Positions 24,362-33,887 of a DNA stretch of 64,000 bases are shown here, piece after piece. Below the pieces are notes generated by a model that did not search any database, was not told the origin of the DNA, and was given only the letters and a program-made list of their open reading frames with translations. Position 1 is the first letter of the stretch, and each line of letters begins with the position of its first letter. This DNA comes from Allocoprobacillus halotolerans (GTDB lineage Bacteria > Bacillota_I > Bacilli_A > Erysipelotrichales > Coprobacillaceae), in NCBI RefSeq assembly GCF_024399475.1, contig NZ_CP101620.1, forward strand, positions 124,001 to 188,000. The letters are read 5' to 3'. Both the position numbers and the translations under genes were made by a program.

Positions 24362-27300
24362 ATGTTAGATAAAATAAAAACAATAACAAAGAAATCAGTT
24401 CTTTGCATAGCAAGTGTCATGATGTTAATGAATGGACTTGTTACAAATGCGTTTGCATTAACTGGAACAACCAGTTCAATTCGATATAAGGATTGGATTC
24501 TTATTGATCCTACCGATGGAAGTGAACATGGAACAGAGGGATACTTGTTGGTTGACAATCAGCCTGTATTCTGTGTAGATTACTTTACAACTTTTCGTAA
24601 CAACAAGAAAGTAACAGCTGGAACATATAAAGATATTGGTATCAGTGAAGAAAAGGCAAAGAGATTGTCTTTGATAGCTTATTATGGAACGAAAGTTGCA
24701 GGAAGAACGGATAAGGATTGGTACGCAATCACTCAGGGACTTCTTTGGAGAGAAATTCATGAAAGAGATGATCTGGAGTGGGTGAGAACCCCAACAGCCT
24801 ACACTTATGCAGAGGTTCAGCAAAAGTGGAAAGAAATTCTAGCTGATGTTGATAAGTTTTATATGGCTCCATCATTTGCCAATAAGACACACAACATTGA
24901 TGCAGATAAAACATTGACCTTGACTGATACAAAAGGTGTCTTGGAAGATATGGTAGTTGTAGACGATGGTGGTCTAGATGTTAAGATCAGTGGAAATACG
25001 TTAACTGTAAAAGGTACATCATCTATTACCAAAGCAAATATTGTATTGAAGAAAGACATTCCTGCAAGTGAAACTGGAGTCAGCATTTATTATACTGCTG
25101 ATGACTGTCAAGCAGTTGCAAGTTTCAAAATTGATGATGTCATGCAGACTTCAATGAAAGTGACAGTCAATCAGTTTGGAAAGCTTGTACTAACAAAATA
25201 CAATGATGATAAAACATCTACAATTGCTGAAACATCTTATCGCATTACTGGACCAAATGATTTTGATGAAACACACACAACTGATAAAAATGGAAAAATC
25301 AAATTAGATAGATTAGTTCCTGGTGAATACAAAGCAGTAGAAACAAAATCTGCTAATGGATATCTTATCAATGTAAGTGAGAAATCATTTGAAATAAAAC
25401 CAAATGAAACAACTTCTATTGAATTTACCAATAACGAACCAACTGGAAAGATAGAATTAACAAAATCCATTGATTCTTCTAAAACAAATGGCTTAACTGG
25501 TGATGCAACATTGGAAGGCAATACTTATGAATTGCGTGCCAAAGAAAGAATCACAAATAAAGCTGGAACAAAAACATATTATGAAAAAGACGCTTTAGTA
25601 TCAGCAAAGAAAACAAACAAAGATGGAAAAATCACTTGGAATGATCTTCCTTTAGGTAATTATTACATCAAGGAAACATCATCAAATGATTCATTGGTTT
25701 TAAATACTTCTATTATCAATGTTTCTCTTGAGTATCAAGATCAGACAGTTTCTAAAGTTGTCAAAGAAGCAGATACATCAAATCGTGTCAACATGCAAAA
25801 AATTCAGGTGTTCAAATCAGGTGAAAAAGATGGAATTTCTGGTATTGTAAAAGGACTGCAAGGAGCAGAATTTACATGGAAATTGAAAAGTGAAGTCAAT
25901 CATGTAGGATGGGATAATGCTACAACCTATGCAGTAATTACTACTGATGAAAATGGTCGTGCAACAACACCGTATCTTCCTCATGGAGAATATCTAGTCA
26001 AAGAAACAAAGACTCCAAAGGACTATATTACTGCTCCAGACTTTACAATCAGTGTGACTGATGATTATACCGAATATGAAGATATTGAACAAATCAAGAT
26101 TATTAATATCAACAATAGACCTTTCACTTCACAGGTTAAATTAATTAAAGTTGATGAAGAAACAGGAAAGACAGTCACTTTAAATGGTGCAAGTTTCAAG
26201 ATTAAGAACAGCGAGGGTAATTATGTTGTTCAAAAAGTTGCTGGACAAAAAATTGATACTTTTACAACGAATTCTAAGAATCAAGTAATTACTTCTTTTG
26301 GTAAATTAGGAGAAGTGACTTTACCGTTAGAATTGGATGCAGGAACATACACGGTGGAAGAAATCAAGGTTCCTGATGGTTTCCTTGAATTGGAAGAACC
26401 AATTACCTTTACAATTACAAATCAGCACGACTATGACATGGATGAAGATGAAACTCCTATCTTAACAATTAAGGTAGCCAATGCTCAGCCTAAAGGAAAA
26501 ATCATCATCAATAAAACAGATAAGGAGACTGGTAAAGCCATGACAGATATTGAGTATCTGTTGACTGCAAAAAATGATATTGTTTCTGGAATAGATGGCT
26601 CTATTCTTTTCAAAAAAGGAGAAACTGTTGCTAAAGGAAAAACGGATGTCAATGGACAAATTATTATTGACGATCTATTCATGGGTGAATATGAATTAAA
26701 GGAAACATTGACAAATGAAGGGTATGTTTTAGATGAAACTGTTCATGACATTATCTTCAAGGCAGAAGATACAACTACTAAGGAATATACTCATGAAATC
26801 AATGTCACTAATATTGCTCCATATGGACAGATTAATTTATTTAAGACTGACAAGGATACAAAAGAACCATTAGGTGGCATTACATTTGAATTAACAGCAA
26901 AGGAAGATATCTATTCATTAGATGGAAGAAATACATTACTGTATAAAGCTGGTGATAAAGTATCGGTAGATATTTCTGAAAACGGATTATATGTAACCAA
27001 CGAACTTGGAGAAATCCATATTGGAAATCTTCCATTAGGAAAATATGAACTGAAAGAAGTTCAGACTCTTGAAGGATATGTACCAAACGATACTGTTTAT
27101 GATATTGATTTAAGCTATGATCATAGTGATAAAGTCATCTATACAAAAGAAATCAACGTCATCAATGAAAAAACAACAACTGAAATTTCTAAAGTTGATG
27201 CAACTGATGAAAAAGAATTAGAAGGTGCTCATTTGTCGTTAAAAGATAAAGATGGCAACATCGTTGAAGAATGGGTTTCAGGCAAAGAATCTCATATCAT

Positions 27301-27835
27301 CAGAGGGCTTTTGGTTGGCGAAGAATATACACTTCACGAAGACTTAGCACCTATTGGATATGCGACAGCCAGTGATATAACTTTTACAGTCAATGCTGAT
27401 GGAACTCCAACAAAAGTGACTATGAAAGATGAAATCACAAAGGTAGAGGTATCAAAGGTCGATGCAACAAATCAAAAAGAAATCGAAGGTGCCAAACTCA
27501 CTTTGACTGATAAGGAAACAGGAGAAGTGATTGAACAATGGACTTCAGAGAAAGAACCACATAGAATCGAAGGGCTGGAAGTAGGAAAAATTTATATCCT
27601 ACATGAAGATCTTGCCCCAGTAGGATATGAAGTTGCCAGTGATGTGGAATTTACTATTGCTGATACTGGAGAAATTCAAAAAGTTATTATGAAAGATCAA
27701 CCTAAGACAACTGTTGTGAAAACTGGAGATGATTCTCAAACAGGATTATATCTAGTAGTCATGGCAATGGCAGGAATCGCAACCCTAGTGATATTAAGAA
27801 AATCAAAAAAAGATGGTGACATGAATGAACAGTAG
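24362..27835 (+). CDS. Thioester-domain surface adhesin with SpaA/CnaB repeats
   Basis: 1157 residues. A signal peptide (1-33) is followed by a thioester domain with Cys71 (PVFCVDYF) and Gln125 (ITQGLLW), which can form a covalent bond to host surface amines. Eight SpaA/CnaB-like isopeptide domains follow from about residue 280, the last two nearly identical (each with LHEDLAP and GY). The wall-sorting end is VVKTGDDSQ, then a membrane helix and KSKKDGD. This is a pilus-like stalk adhesin as carried by Tn1549/CTn-type elements. It may help recipient contact or gut adhesion. No shifts occur in 3.5 kb. Confidence 0.88.
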   Translation: MLDKIKTITKKSVLCIASVMMLMNGLVTNAFALTGTTSSIRYKDWILIDPTDGSEHGTEGYLLVDNQPVFCVDYFTTFRNNKKVTAGTYKDIGISEEKAKRLSLIAYYGTKVAGRTDKDWYAITQGLLWREIHERDDLEWVRTPTAYTYAEVQQKWKEILADVDKFYMAPSFANKTHNIDADKTLTLTDTKGVLEDMVVVDDGGLDVKISGNTLTVKGTSSITKANIVLKKDIPASETGVSIYYTADDCQAVASFKIDDVMQTSMKVTVNQFGKLVLTKYNDDKTSTIAETSYRITGPNDFDETHTTDKNGKIKLDRLVPGEYKAVETKSANGYLINVSEKSFEIKPNETTSIEFTNNEPTGKIELTKSIDSSKTNGLTGDATLEGNTYELRAKERITNKAGTKTYYEKDALVSAKKTNKDGKITWNDLPLGNYYIKETSSNDSLVLNTSIINVSLEYQDQTVSKVVKEADTSNRVNMQKIQVFKSGEKDGISGIVKGLQGAEFTWKLKSEVNHVGWDNATTYAVITTDENGRATTPYLPHGEYLVKETKTPKDYITAPDFTISVTDDYTEYEDIEQIKIININNRPFTSQVKLIKVDEETGKTVTLNGASFKIKNSEGNYVVQKVAGQKIDTFTTNSKNQVITSFGKLGEVTLPLELDAGTYTVEEIKVPDGFLELEEPITFTITNQHDYDMDEDETPILTIKVANAQPKGKIIINKTDKETGKAMTDIEYLLTAKNDIVSGIDGSILFKKGETVAKGKTDVNGQIIIDDLFMGEYELKETLTNEGYVLDETVHDIIFKAEDTTTKEYTHEINVTNIAPYGQINLFKTDKDTKEPLGGITFELTAKEDIYSLDGRNTLLYKAGDKVSVDISENGLYVTNELGEIHIGNLPLGKYELKEVQTLEGYVPNDTVYDIDLSYDHSDKVIYTKEINVINEKTTTEISKVDATDEKELEGAHLSLKDKDGNIVEEWVSGKESHIIRGLLVGEEYTLHEDLAPIGYATASDITFTVNADGTPTKVTMKDEITKVEVSKVDATNQKEIEGAKLTLTDKETGEVIEQWTSEKEPHRIEGLEVGKIYILHEDLAPVGYEVASDVEFTIADTGEIQKVIMKDQPKTTVVKTGDDSQTGLYLVVMAMAGIATLVILRKSKKDGDMNEQ

Positions 27836-27950
27836 CCTATGGATTATAACAGTAACATTATCAATCATGATAGCTGTTTTAGGCATCAAGATATATGTCA
27901 AAGTCAAAAGACAAAAAAGAAAACTCATTGAAATGAAACAAAAACAATAA
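27825..27950 (+). CDS. Small membrane protein overlapping the adhesin end
   Basis: 41 residues: MNSSLWIITVTLSIMIAVLG is a membrane helix, followed by a basic tail (KIYVKVKRQKRKLIEMKQKQ). The ATG lies inside the last codons of the adhesin gene, so it is translated by coupling. It may be an adhesin accessory; function unknown. Confidence 0.5.
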   Translation: MNSSLWIITVTLSIMIAVLGIKIYVKVKRQKRKLIEMKQKQ

Positions 27951-27966
27951 CAATCTATTTTAAAAG

Positions 27967-27995
27967 CAGGTGGCATCATTGCTGCCTGTTTTTAA
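27967..27995 (+). terminator. Terminator after the adhesin operon
   Basis: CAGGTGGCA pairs with TGCTGCCTG (two G.U) around TCAT and is followed by five T. Confidence 0.65.
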
Positions 27996-28015
27996 ATACT
28001 TAAACAAGGAAAGGA

Positions 28016-28657
28016 ATGAAAACTATGATTTTTAAAACCAAAGTGGAACATATAGAAAAGGTCCTCAATGAAATAGAAAATTCAAATCTATACGAATACC
28101 CACATATTGATTTTATTCTTGTCAAGGAAATCAATGGAAAAGATTATTATGCAGCTGGTATTTCAAATGAAATCAATCCAGATGAATCTTTTCTATTTCG
28201 CCCAAAAGCAAGAGCTAAATCAATTCCCATTCAAAACCTTCGCTATGAAAAGCAAGAATACAAAAAATTGTTTAAAGAATGTATTGAAGGTTATGTTCTT
28301 CAGCAAATGCAGAAGGGTTATAAGATTATCTATATGTCCATTGACTTTCATATTGAATTATGGGGATTTATAGACAATTATTATCACAGCATTGATATTT
28401 TTGATGATGGTCTCATTTATTATATGTCTTTCTGTTATGGAATTGGTCTTACTTCTACTTTTTTATCTCACTATAGCTGTGGATATTTTCCAGATTTCAT
28501 TCATGATTTTTTGGGTGAAGTCACATTTGAATCATCTAAGGAACTAGCCGAAACCATTATAGAAAGTAATAACCGTATGATCACTTCGCTAGAACTCAGA
28601 AATGAACTTTGCTACAAGATTCTTGATAGGAGAACTGAAAATGAAGAAAGAAGTTAA
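28016..28657 (+). CDS. Hypothetical accessory protein, paralogue of the next gene
   Basis: 213 residues. The central region (GYKIIYMSIDFHIELWGFID, then IYYMSFCYGIGLTSTFLSHYS) aligns by eye with the next gene (GFEIEYMTIDEHCGIWYTID, then KYLSYCQQHEITSQVISLYS). Both precede an LPD-type protein gene and overlap it in order, so all three form one operon. No enzyme motif seen. Confidence 0.6.
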   Translation: MKTMIFKTKVEHIEKVLNEIENSNLYEYPHIDFILVKEINGKDYYAAGISNEINPDESFLFRPKARAKSIPIQNLRYEKQEYKKLFKECIEGYVLQQMQKGYKIIYMSIDFHIELWGFIDNYYHSIDIFDDGLIYYMSFCYGIGLTSTFLSHYSCGYFPDFIHDFLGEVTFESSKELAETIIESNNRMITSLELRNELCYKILDRRTENEERS

Positions 28658-29366
28658 GGATTTCATCAATAATTCCTATCAAACATTTAGAGATAAGGAA
28701 GAATCCGATATGGTCATCAGTCAAGTTCTGTCACTTAAAAATGAAGATGGAACAATTGGATTTCAGGCAATAGCTGTATCTCAAAATGATCCTGATGAAA
28801 TCAGATGCATTCGTGAAAATATTCAAGGAAAATCAGAATATATGAAAATTCTTGAATGGGACTATAACATAGAGGACTATCTATTGGATGATCTTGAAAA
28901 TGGGTTTGAGATAGAATATATGACAATAGATGAGCATTGTGGCATCTGGTACACCATCGATAACTGGCGTGACGACATTTTTCATATGGAAGGACTCCAG
29001 AAATATTTGTCTTACTGCCAACAACATGAAATCACTTCACAAGTCATTTCATTATATAGTTCAGATCACATAAATATTTTTGATCTTTATCAGGAGGCAA
29101 ACGGACCATATAAAATTATTGCTGAAACAAGTATTGGAAGCAGAGCGATTGTTCTAGGACATAGCTCTATCTCCCCATCACCTTATGTGACATGGGATAC
29201 TACCCCTAACAGAAAATATGGATATTATGCTGGTCACTATTTTTCAAGTTACACAGATGCTTTCAAGGATTATAGAGAGCGATGTCAAGTCATCATGAGC
29301 AAACATCTTGAATTTGAAAGAAATAAAACAAAGCCAATCAAAGGAACAAAGAGATATGAGCGATGA
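28641..29366 (+). CDS. Hypothetical accessory protein, paralogue of the previous gene
   Basis: 241 residues from ATG 28641 (TAGGAG before it). An upstream in-frame start at 28602 has no ribosome site. It shares YMxIDxHxxxW and a following SxC...ITS...YS pattern with the 28016-28657 product, and differs elsewhere. Overlaps both neighbours. Function unknown. Confidence 0.6.
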   Translation: MKKEVKDFINNSYQTFRDKEESDMVISQVLSLKNEDGTIGFQAIAVSQNDPDEIRCIRENIQGKSEYMKILEWDYNIEDYLLDDLENGFEIEYMTIDEHCGIWYTIDNWRDDIFHMEGLQKYLSYCQQHEITSQVISLYSSDHINIFDLYQEANGPYKIIAETSIGSRAIVLGHSSISPSPYVTWDTTPNRKYGYYAGHYFSSYTDAFKDYRERCQVIMSKHLEFERNKTKPIKGTKRYER

Positions 29367-30084
29367 AAATTCATTCAAGATGATATTACAGAATGATGAT
29401 AAAAAAGTATATATTGACCTTTCAAAAGGATATGATCATGTTTCTAATTCCCTACGCAAGTTAGGATATTATCCTTATGATGTTAAATTTATTCATGTAA
29501 GATTCAAGTTTACACATCAAAGTAACGAAAATTTAAAATATCTAGCTCAGATTATTGATAAAGATGATTACATCATGGACGTATTTAGAGCATATCAATA
29601 CCTTAAACATGAAAAAGGATTTGATAAACATTTAAGTGTGTTAATAAAAACACAGCAGGTTCATTCGATCAAAGACGTGCTGATTCAAGGAAATCTATAT
29701 CAACTCTATAAGAACAGTAAAAACAATAATATACCCAACCTACAAAAGATAAAACTGGAAAATATAAGATTTCAGGAAATAACAATTTTCAATAAACCTG
29801 CTTTATTCACACCCTATCGAATTGATAGTAAAGATTTGCCTAAGGGGTTATACAAATATGAGTGTCAGTGTGATGATAATCAAGATGGAATAATTACAAT
29901 GATAGGAAAATCTATTCGTGTTAATTTTTGGGGAACCATATTGACTACAAAGAAGATTGTATTACATCATGGATATAGAAATGTAGATGAGACTAAAGAT
30001 ATATTATTTAATGATTCTAAAAGTATCTTGATTCATGATTACTTCAGAAAATATCCTATCAGTAAAAATAATTATGTTCGTTAA
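29356..30084 (+). CDS. LPD28-like protein of mobile elements
   Basis: 242 residues from ATG 29356 (AAAGGAAC before it), overlapping the previous stop. The C-terminal half reads FTPYRIDSKDLPKGLYKYEC, then GIITMIGKSIRVNFWGTILT, a pattern known from the large polyvalent protein-associated domain LPD28 of conjugative elements. Role unknown; probably an accessory of conjugation or its control. Confidence 0.55.
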   Translation: MSDENSFKMILQNDDKKVYIDLSKGYDHVSNSLRKLGYYPYDVKFIHVRFKFTHQSNENLKYLAQIIDKDDYIMDVFRAYQYLKHEKGFDKHLSVLIKTQQVHSIKDVLIQGNLYQLYKNSKNNNIPNLQKIKLENIRFQEITIFNKPALFTPYRIDSKDLPKGLYKYECQCDDNQDGIITMIGKSIRVNFWGTILTTKKIVLHHGYRNVDETKDILFNDSKSILIHDYFRKYPISKNNYVR

Positions 30085-30172
30085 TATATATTGTAAACAA
30101 ATTTTTTTATGAGATAATCAAACTAGATAAATTGAAAGTTATCAAGGTGTTTTTATGGAAGGAGTTGAAAAT

Positions 30173-30504
30173 ATGAATTTCTTCGAGATAGTCCTTACAT
30201 TAGCAATTTCTTTGGGGGCAGTAGTGTGGGGTGTGAATATTTATAATCAAAAGGGTACTTGGTTTCTTGCTGGATGGAATACGATGAGTAAAGAAGAAAA
30301 AGCAACATACAATGAGAAAGCAATATGTCATTTGTTTGGAAAATGCGTTGTTTTCTGCGAATAGGAGCATTTCTTTTATTATACGGCAGCTTTAATCACA
30401 ATGATTTTGTTTTATGTGTTGGACTTGGGATAATTGCAATAATGGTTATTCTATCAATTATAATACCTAAGATAAATCCTAAAAAATACCGTCAATACAA
30501 ATAG
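30173..30504 (+). CDS. DUF3784-type membrane protein (one-base shift)
   Basis: A frame break at the four-T run 30351-30354 separates MNFFEIVLTLAISLGAVVWG...SKEEKATYNEKAICHLFGK from the second half (GAFLLLYGSF...LSIIIPKINPKKYRQYK). With one added base it is a 110-residue protein with three membrane segments and the DUF3784 layout. The start ATG 30173 follows GGAAGGAG. Function unknown. Confidence 0.65.
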
Positions 30505-30515
30505 TAATTTACCAA

Positions 30516-30545
30516 AAAGATTGTCAGTAATGACAGTCTTTTTTG
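30516..30545 (+). terminator. Rho-independent terminator
   Basis: AAAGATTGTCA and TGACAGTCTTT form the stem around GTAA, followed by T residues. A second hairpin (TTAGTT/AACTAA, 30571-30588) followed by TATTTTTTT stands just before the next promoter. Confidence 0.8.
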
Positions 30546-30607
30546 TACGACAGGCAGTTATACAAATAAATTAGTTCAGTGCAACTAATCTATTTTTTTA
30601 TTATATA

Positions 30608-30644
30608 TTGACTTTTAACGATAACTACTATAAAATATAGTAGT
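30608..30644 (+). promoter_or_regulatory. Promoter and PadR-type operator of the resistance operon
   Basis: TTGACT (30608-30613), 17-bp spacer, TAAAAT (30631-30636). The -10 box is covered by a perfect 21-bp palindrome (30624-30644) with 9-bp arms ACTACTATA/TATAGTAGT around AAA. It is the likely site of the PadR-like protein encoded second in the operon, giving repression with autoregulation. Confidence 0.75.
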
Positions 30645-30677
30645 GTAGTTTATAGTAGAAAGGAGGACATTAAATAT

Positions 30678-31028
30678 ATGAAAAATTATGACAATTATTT
30701 TCTTCCTGTAGATAATATGGAAGAAGCAAAAAGATACTATGAGGAAATATTGGGGTTAAAAAAGAAATTTGATTTCTCTGATAAGGGAATGGTTGCTTAT
30801 AATATTGGAAATGAAGAACCTGCAATAATTTTAAAAGACAAAAATAAATTTGAGAATTTAAAGCCTACAATATGGTTTGAAGTAGAAGATGTTGCAATCT
30901 TCTATAAAGAAATGTTGAATAATGATATAAAATTTTTGAGTGAGCCTTTTAAAATTGGAACTGGTAATGCAGTCGAGTTTGAAGATCCATTTGGAAATAG
31001 ACTTGGCGTTACAGATTATATTAAGTAA
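30678..31028 (+). CDS. VOC (glyoxalase/bleomycin-resistance fold) protein
   Basis: 116 residues. It shows the paired beta-alpha-beta-beta-beta units of the VOC fold: NYFLPVDNMEEAKRYYEEIL (1-24) and PTIWFEVEDVAIFYKEML (about 68-86), ending FEDPFGNRLGVTDY. It could be a binding protein or detoxifying enzyme. First gene of an operon with a PadR regulator and a tetracycline-resistance gene, so it may add a drug-binding function. Substrate unknown. Confidence 0.75.
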   Translation: MKNYDNYFLPVDNMEEAKRYYEEILGLKKKFDFSDKGMVAYNIGNEEPAIILKDKNKFENLKPTIWFEVEDVAIFYKEMLNNDIKFLSEPFKIGTGNAVEFEDPFGNRLGVTDYIK

Positions 31029-31040
31029 GGAGTAGAGATT

Positions 31041-31568
31041 ATGTCAAATATAGATTTGGTATTATTAGGACTTATTAAACAAAAATCACAAAGTGCTTAT
31101 GATATTAAAAAAAATATAGAATATCGTAATATACCAAGATGGGTAAAAATTAGTGAACAGTCTATTTATAAGAAAGTATTACAATTAGAATCAAAAGAAT
31201 ATATTGTTAGCCATAAAGAGAAAGAGGGAAATATGCCAGATAAAGCAATATATACTATTACTAACAAAGGTAATGATTATTTTAATAAACTTATGAATGA
31301 TATTTCAAATTCTGATGTTAGTCTATATTTGGATTTTAATGTTATTATCACGAATTTAGATTTAGTAGATGATGAACAAAAACAGATTCTTGTTTCTAAT
31401 ATAAAATCAAAGATATTAGAATTAAAAGAATTACTAAATGAAAGACGTTCTCATAGACAACATATTCCTAATGTTGGAAAACAAATGTTCAAACAACAAT
31501 TAGCATTAGTAGAAACATTAGAAAAGTGGATAATTGATTTTGAGAATAGTTTAAAAGAACAAAATTAG
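31041..31568 (+). CDS. PadR-family regulator
   Basis: 175 residues. N-terminal winged helix (LVLLGLIKQKSQSAYDIKKNIEYRNIPRWVKISEQSIYKKVLQLESKEYI, about 6-56) and a C-terminal coiled dimerisation part (Vir_Tn-like). It probably binds the 21-bp palindrome upstream of the operon. Coupled between the VOC and tet genes, so it may sense a drug that induces tet. Confidence 0.8.
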   Translation: MSNIDLVLLGLIKQKSQSAYDIKKNIEYRNIPRWVKISEQSIYKKVLQLESKEYIVSHKEKEGNMPDKAIYTITNKGNDYFNKLMNDISNSDVSLYLDFNVIITNLDLVDDEQKQILVSNIKSKILELKELLNERRSHRQHIPNVGKQMFKQQLALVETLEKWIIDFENSLKEQN

Positions 31569-31617
31569 CAAATATTGATTTTAAGTTAAAAGATAAATTT
31601 GTAGGGAGGGAAATTCC

Positions 31618-33538
31618 ATGAAAATAATCAACATTGGTATTCTTGCTCATGTAGATGCAGGAAAGACGACCTTAACGGAAAGTCTGCTTTATACAAGTGG
31701 AGCAATTTTAGAATTAGGCAGTGTAGATAAGGGAACAACAAGGACAGATACTATGTTTTTAGAACGTCAGCGTGGAATCACAATTCAGGCAGCAGTTACT
31801 TCTTTTAATTGGAATGACTACAAAATCAATATTGTAGATACTCCTGGACATACAGATTTTATAACAGAAGTGTATCGTTCCTTATCTGTTCTTGATGGAG
31901 CAATTTTAGTAATTTCTGCTAAAGATGGTGTACAAGCACAAACCCGAATACTATTCCATGCACTTCAAAAAATGAATATACCAACAATTATTTTTATAAA
32001 TAAAATAGATCAGGATGGAATTAACTTAAATAATATTTATCAAAATATCAAAGAAAAACTTTCAAATGATATTATTGTTATGCAAAATGTAACATTAACT
32101 CCAGAAATATCAATTAAAAATATCATTGATTTAGATGATTGGGATCCTGTAATTTCCAAAAATGATAAACTTTTAGAAAAATATATTGTAGGAGAAAAAT
32201 TGACTATACAAGAATTAATGTATGAAGAATATAGGTGTGTTAAAAAAGGTTCGTTGTTTCCTATATACCATGGAAGTGCTAGAAATAATATAGGGACTCA
32301 ACAACTTATCGAAGCTATTTCAAATCTTTTTTGTTCTGAAATGAATGAGAATGATTCAGAACTATGTGGAAGAGTTTTTAAAATTGAATATACAGACCAT
32401 AAGCAAAGATTAGTTTATTTGCGTCTTTATAGTGGAACATTACACTTACGAGATACAATTATGTTGCCAGAAAAAAGAAAATGAAACTTACAGAAATATA
32501 TATTCCTTCAAATGGGGAAATGATACAGACAAAAATAGTTTGTTCTGGAGATATTTTTATTATACCTAACAATACATTAAGATTGAACGATATTATAGGA
32601 AATGAAAAGATTTTGCCATGCAATGTATGGAATGACAAGACTGTACCAATACTACGAACAAGAATTGAACCGATAAAAATAGAAGAGAGAGAAAAATTAT
32701 TGGATGCTCTTACAGAAATTGCAGATACTGATCCTCTTTTACGTTATTATGTTGATACGATAACACATGAAATCATCATTTCTTTTTAGGAACAGTGCAG
32801 TTAGAAGTTATCTGTTCTCTGTTGATTGAAAAATATCACATAAACATAAGAATCGAAGATCCAACCGTAATTTATTTGGAAAAGCCATTACAAAAGGCAG
32901 ATTATACTATTCATATTGAAGTACCACCAAATCCATTTTGGGCATCAATTGGATTATCAATAACTCCACTTCCAATTGGCACTGGAATACAGTACGAAAG
33001 CAAAGTTTCACTCGGTTATTTAAATCAAAGTTTTCAAAATGCAGTAAGAGAAGGTATTAATTATGGACTGGAGCAAGGATTGTATGGTTGGAAAGTGACA
33101 GATTGTAAAATATGTTTTGAATATGGTGTTTATTATAGCCCTGTTAGTACTCCCTCGGATTTTCGCTTTCTTGCCCCAATTGTACTTGAACAAACATTGA
33201 AAAAAGCGGGAACGCAATTATTAGAGCCATATCTTTCGTTTATACTTTTTACACCAGAGGGATACTTTTCTCGTGCATATAAAGATGCACAAAAACATTG
33301 TGCAATAATTGAAACAAGTCAATCAAAAAATGATGAAGTTATTTTTACAGGACATATTCCTGTACGTTGTATTAATGAATATCGTAATACTTTAACTCTA
33401 TATACAAATGGGCAAGCAGTTTTTTTGACAGAATTAAAAGATTATCAAATTGCTACTTGTGAACCAGTTATTCAATCACGTAGACCAAATAATCGAATAG
33501 ATAAAGTACGCCATATGTTTAATAAAAAAGAAAATTAA
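31618..33538 (+). CDS. tet: Tetracycline-resistance ribosomal protection protein, Tet(W/O/M) type (two shifts)
   Basis: An elongation-factor-G-like GTPase that removes tetracycline from the ribosome. It has [16 protein letters not shown] (P-loop), [18 protein letters not shown] (switch I), DTPGH and NKID, plus the C-terminal [14 protein letters not shown]. Breaks at A run 32471-32476 and T run 32783-32787 split it into three. With one base added at each, 640 residues result, the family length. It differs at many positions from Tet(M), Tet(O) and Tet(W) as I recall them, and its C-terminal half is closest to Tet(W). It may be a distinct allele class. The AGGGAGGG ribosome site is strong, with no visible leader peptide. 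Confidence 0.92.
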
Positions 33539-33580
33539 GTTACTATTCACTAAAATTACAATTTGTAGAGGAGATTGTAT

Positions 33581-33751
33581 ATGAAAAAAGCAGAAGGAAT
33601 CTGTTCTGTGATAGGAAGCCTTGTAGGTGCAATAGGAACCGGAGTAGCAATTTACTTTACTGGAAGCGTTTGGTGTTCAATTATAGGATTTTTAGGTTTT
33701 ATGATTGGTAACCGAATTGGAAAAGTAATCGACGACTCTAAAGAGGAATAA
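33581..33751 (+). CDS. Small glycine-rich membrane protein
   Basis: 56 residues with a two-part hydrophobic stretch (ICSVIGSLVGAIGTGVAIYF and CSIIGFLGFMIGNRIGKVI). GAGGAG precedes the ATG. It follows tet by 42 bp, possibly on the same transcript. Function unknown. Confidence 0.5.
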   Translation: MKKAEGICSVIGSLVGAIGTGVAIYFTGSVWCSIIGFLGFMIGNRIGKVIDDSKEE

Positions 33752-33830
33752 GTTCCAGTTAGTTAAACAAATAAATACTAATTTATTAGATAAAAGTAAT
33801 ACTTTACAATACGTATAGATTTACAACATA

Positions 33831-33862
33831 AGAGATTCCAATTTTTTAGGAATCTCTTTTTA
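33831..33862 (+). terminator. Terminator ending the resistance operon
   Basis: AGAGATTCC pairs with GGAATCTCT, followed by TTTTTA. It separates tet from the conjugation/replication genes. Confidence 0.8.
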
Positions 33863-33887
33863 TATACAAACGAGAGGAGGTTCAACA

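Noticed and set aside
31618-33538. Three separate short GTPase genes
   Set aside because: The three segments join end to end into one Tet protein of exact family length; the breaks are at A and T runs.
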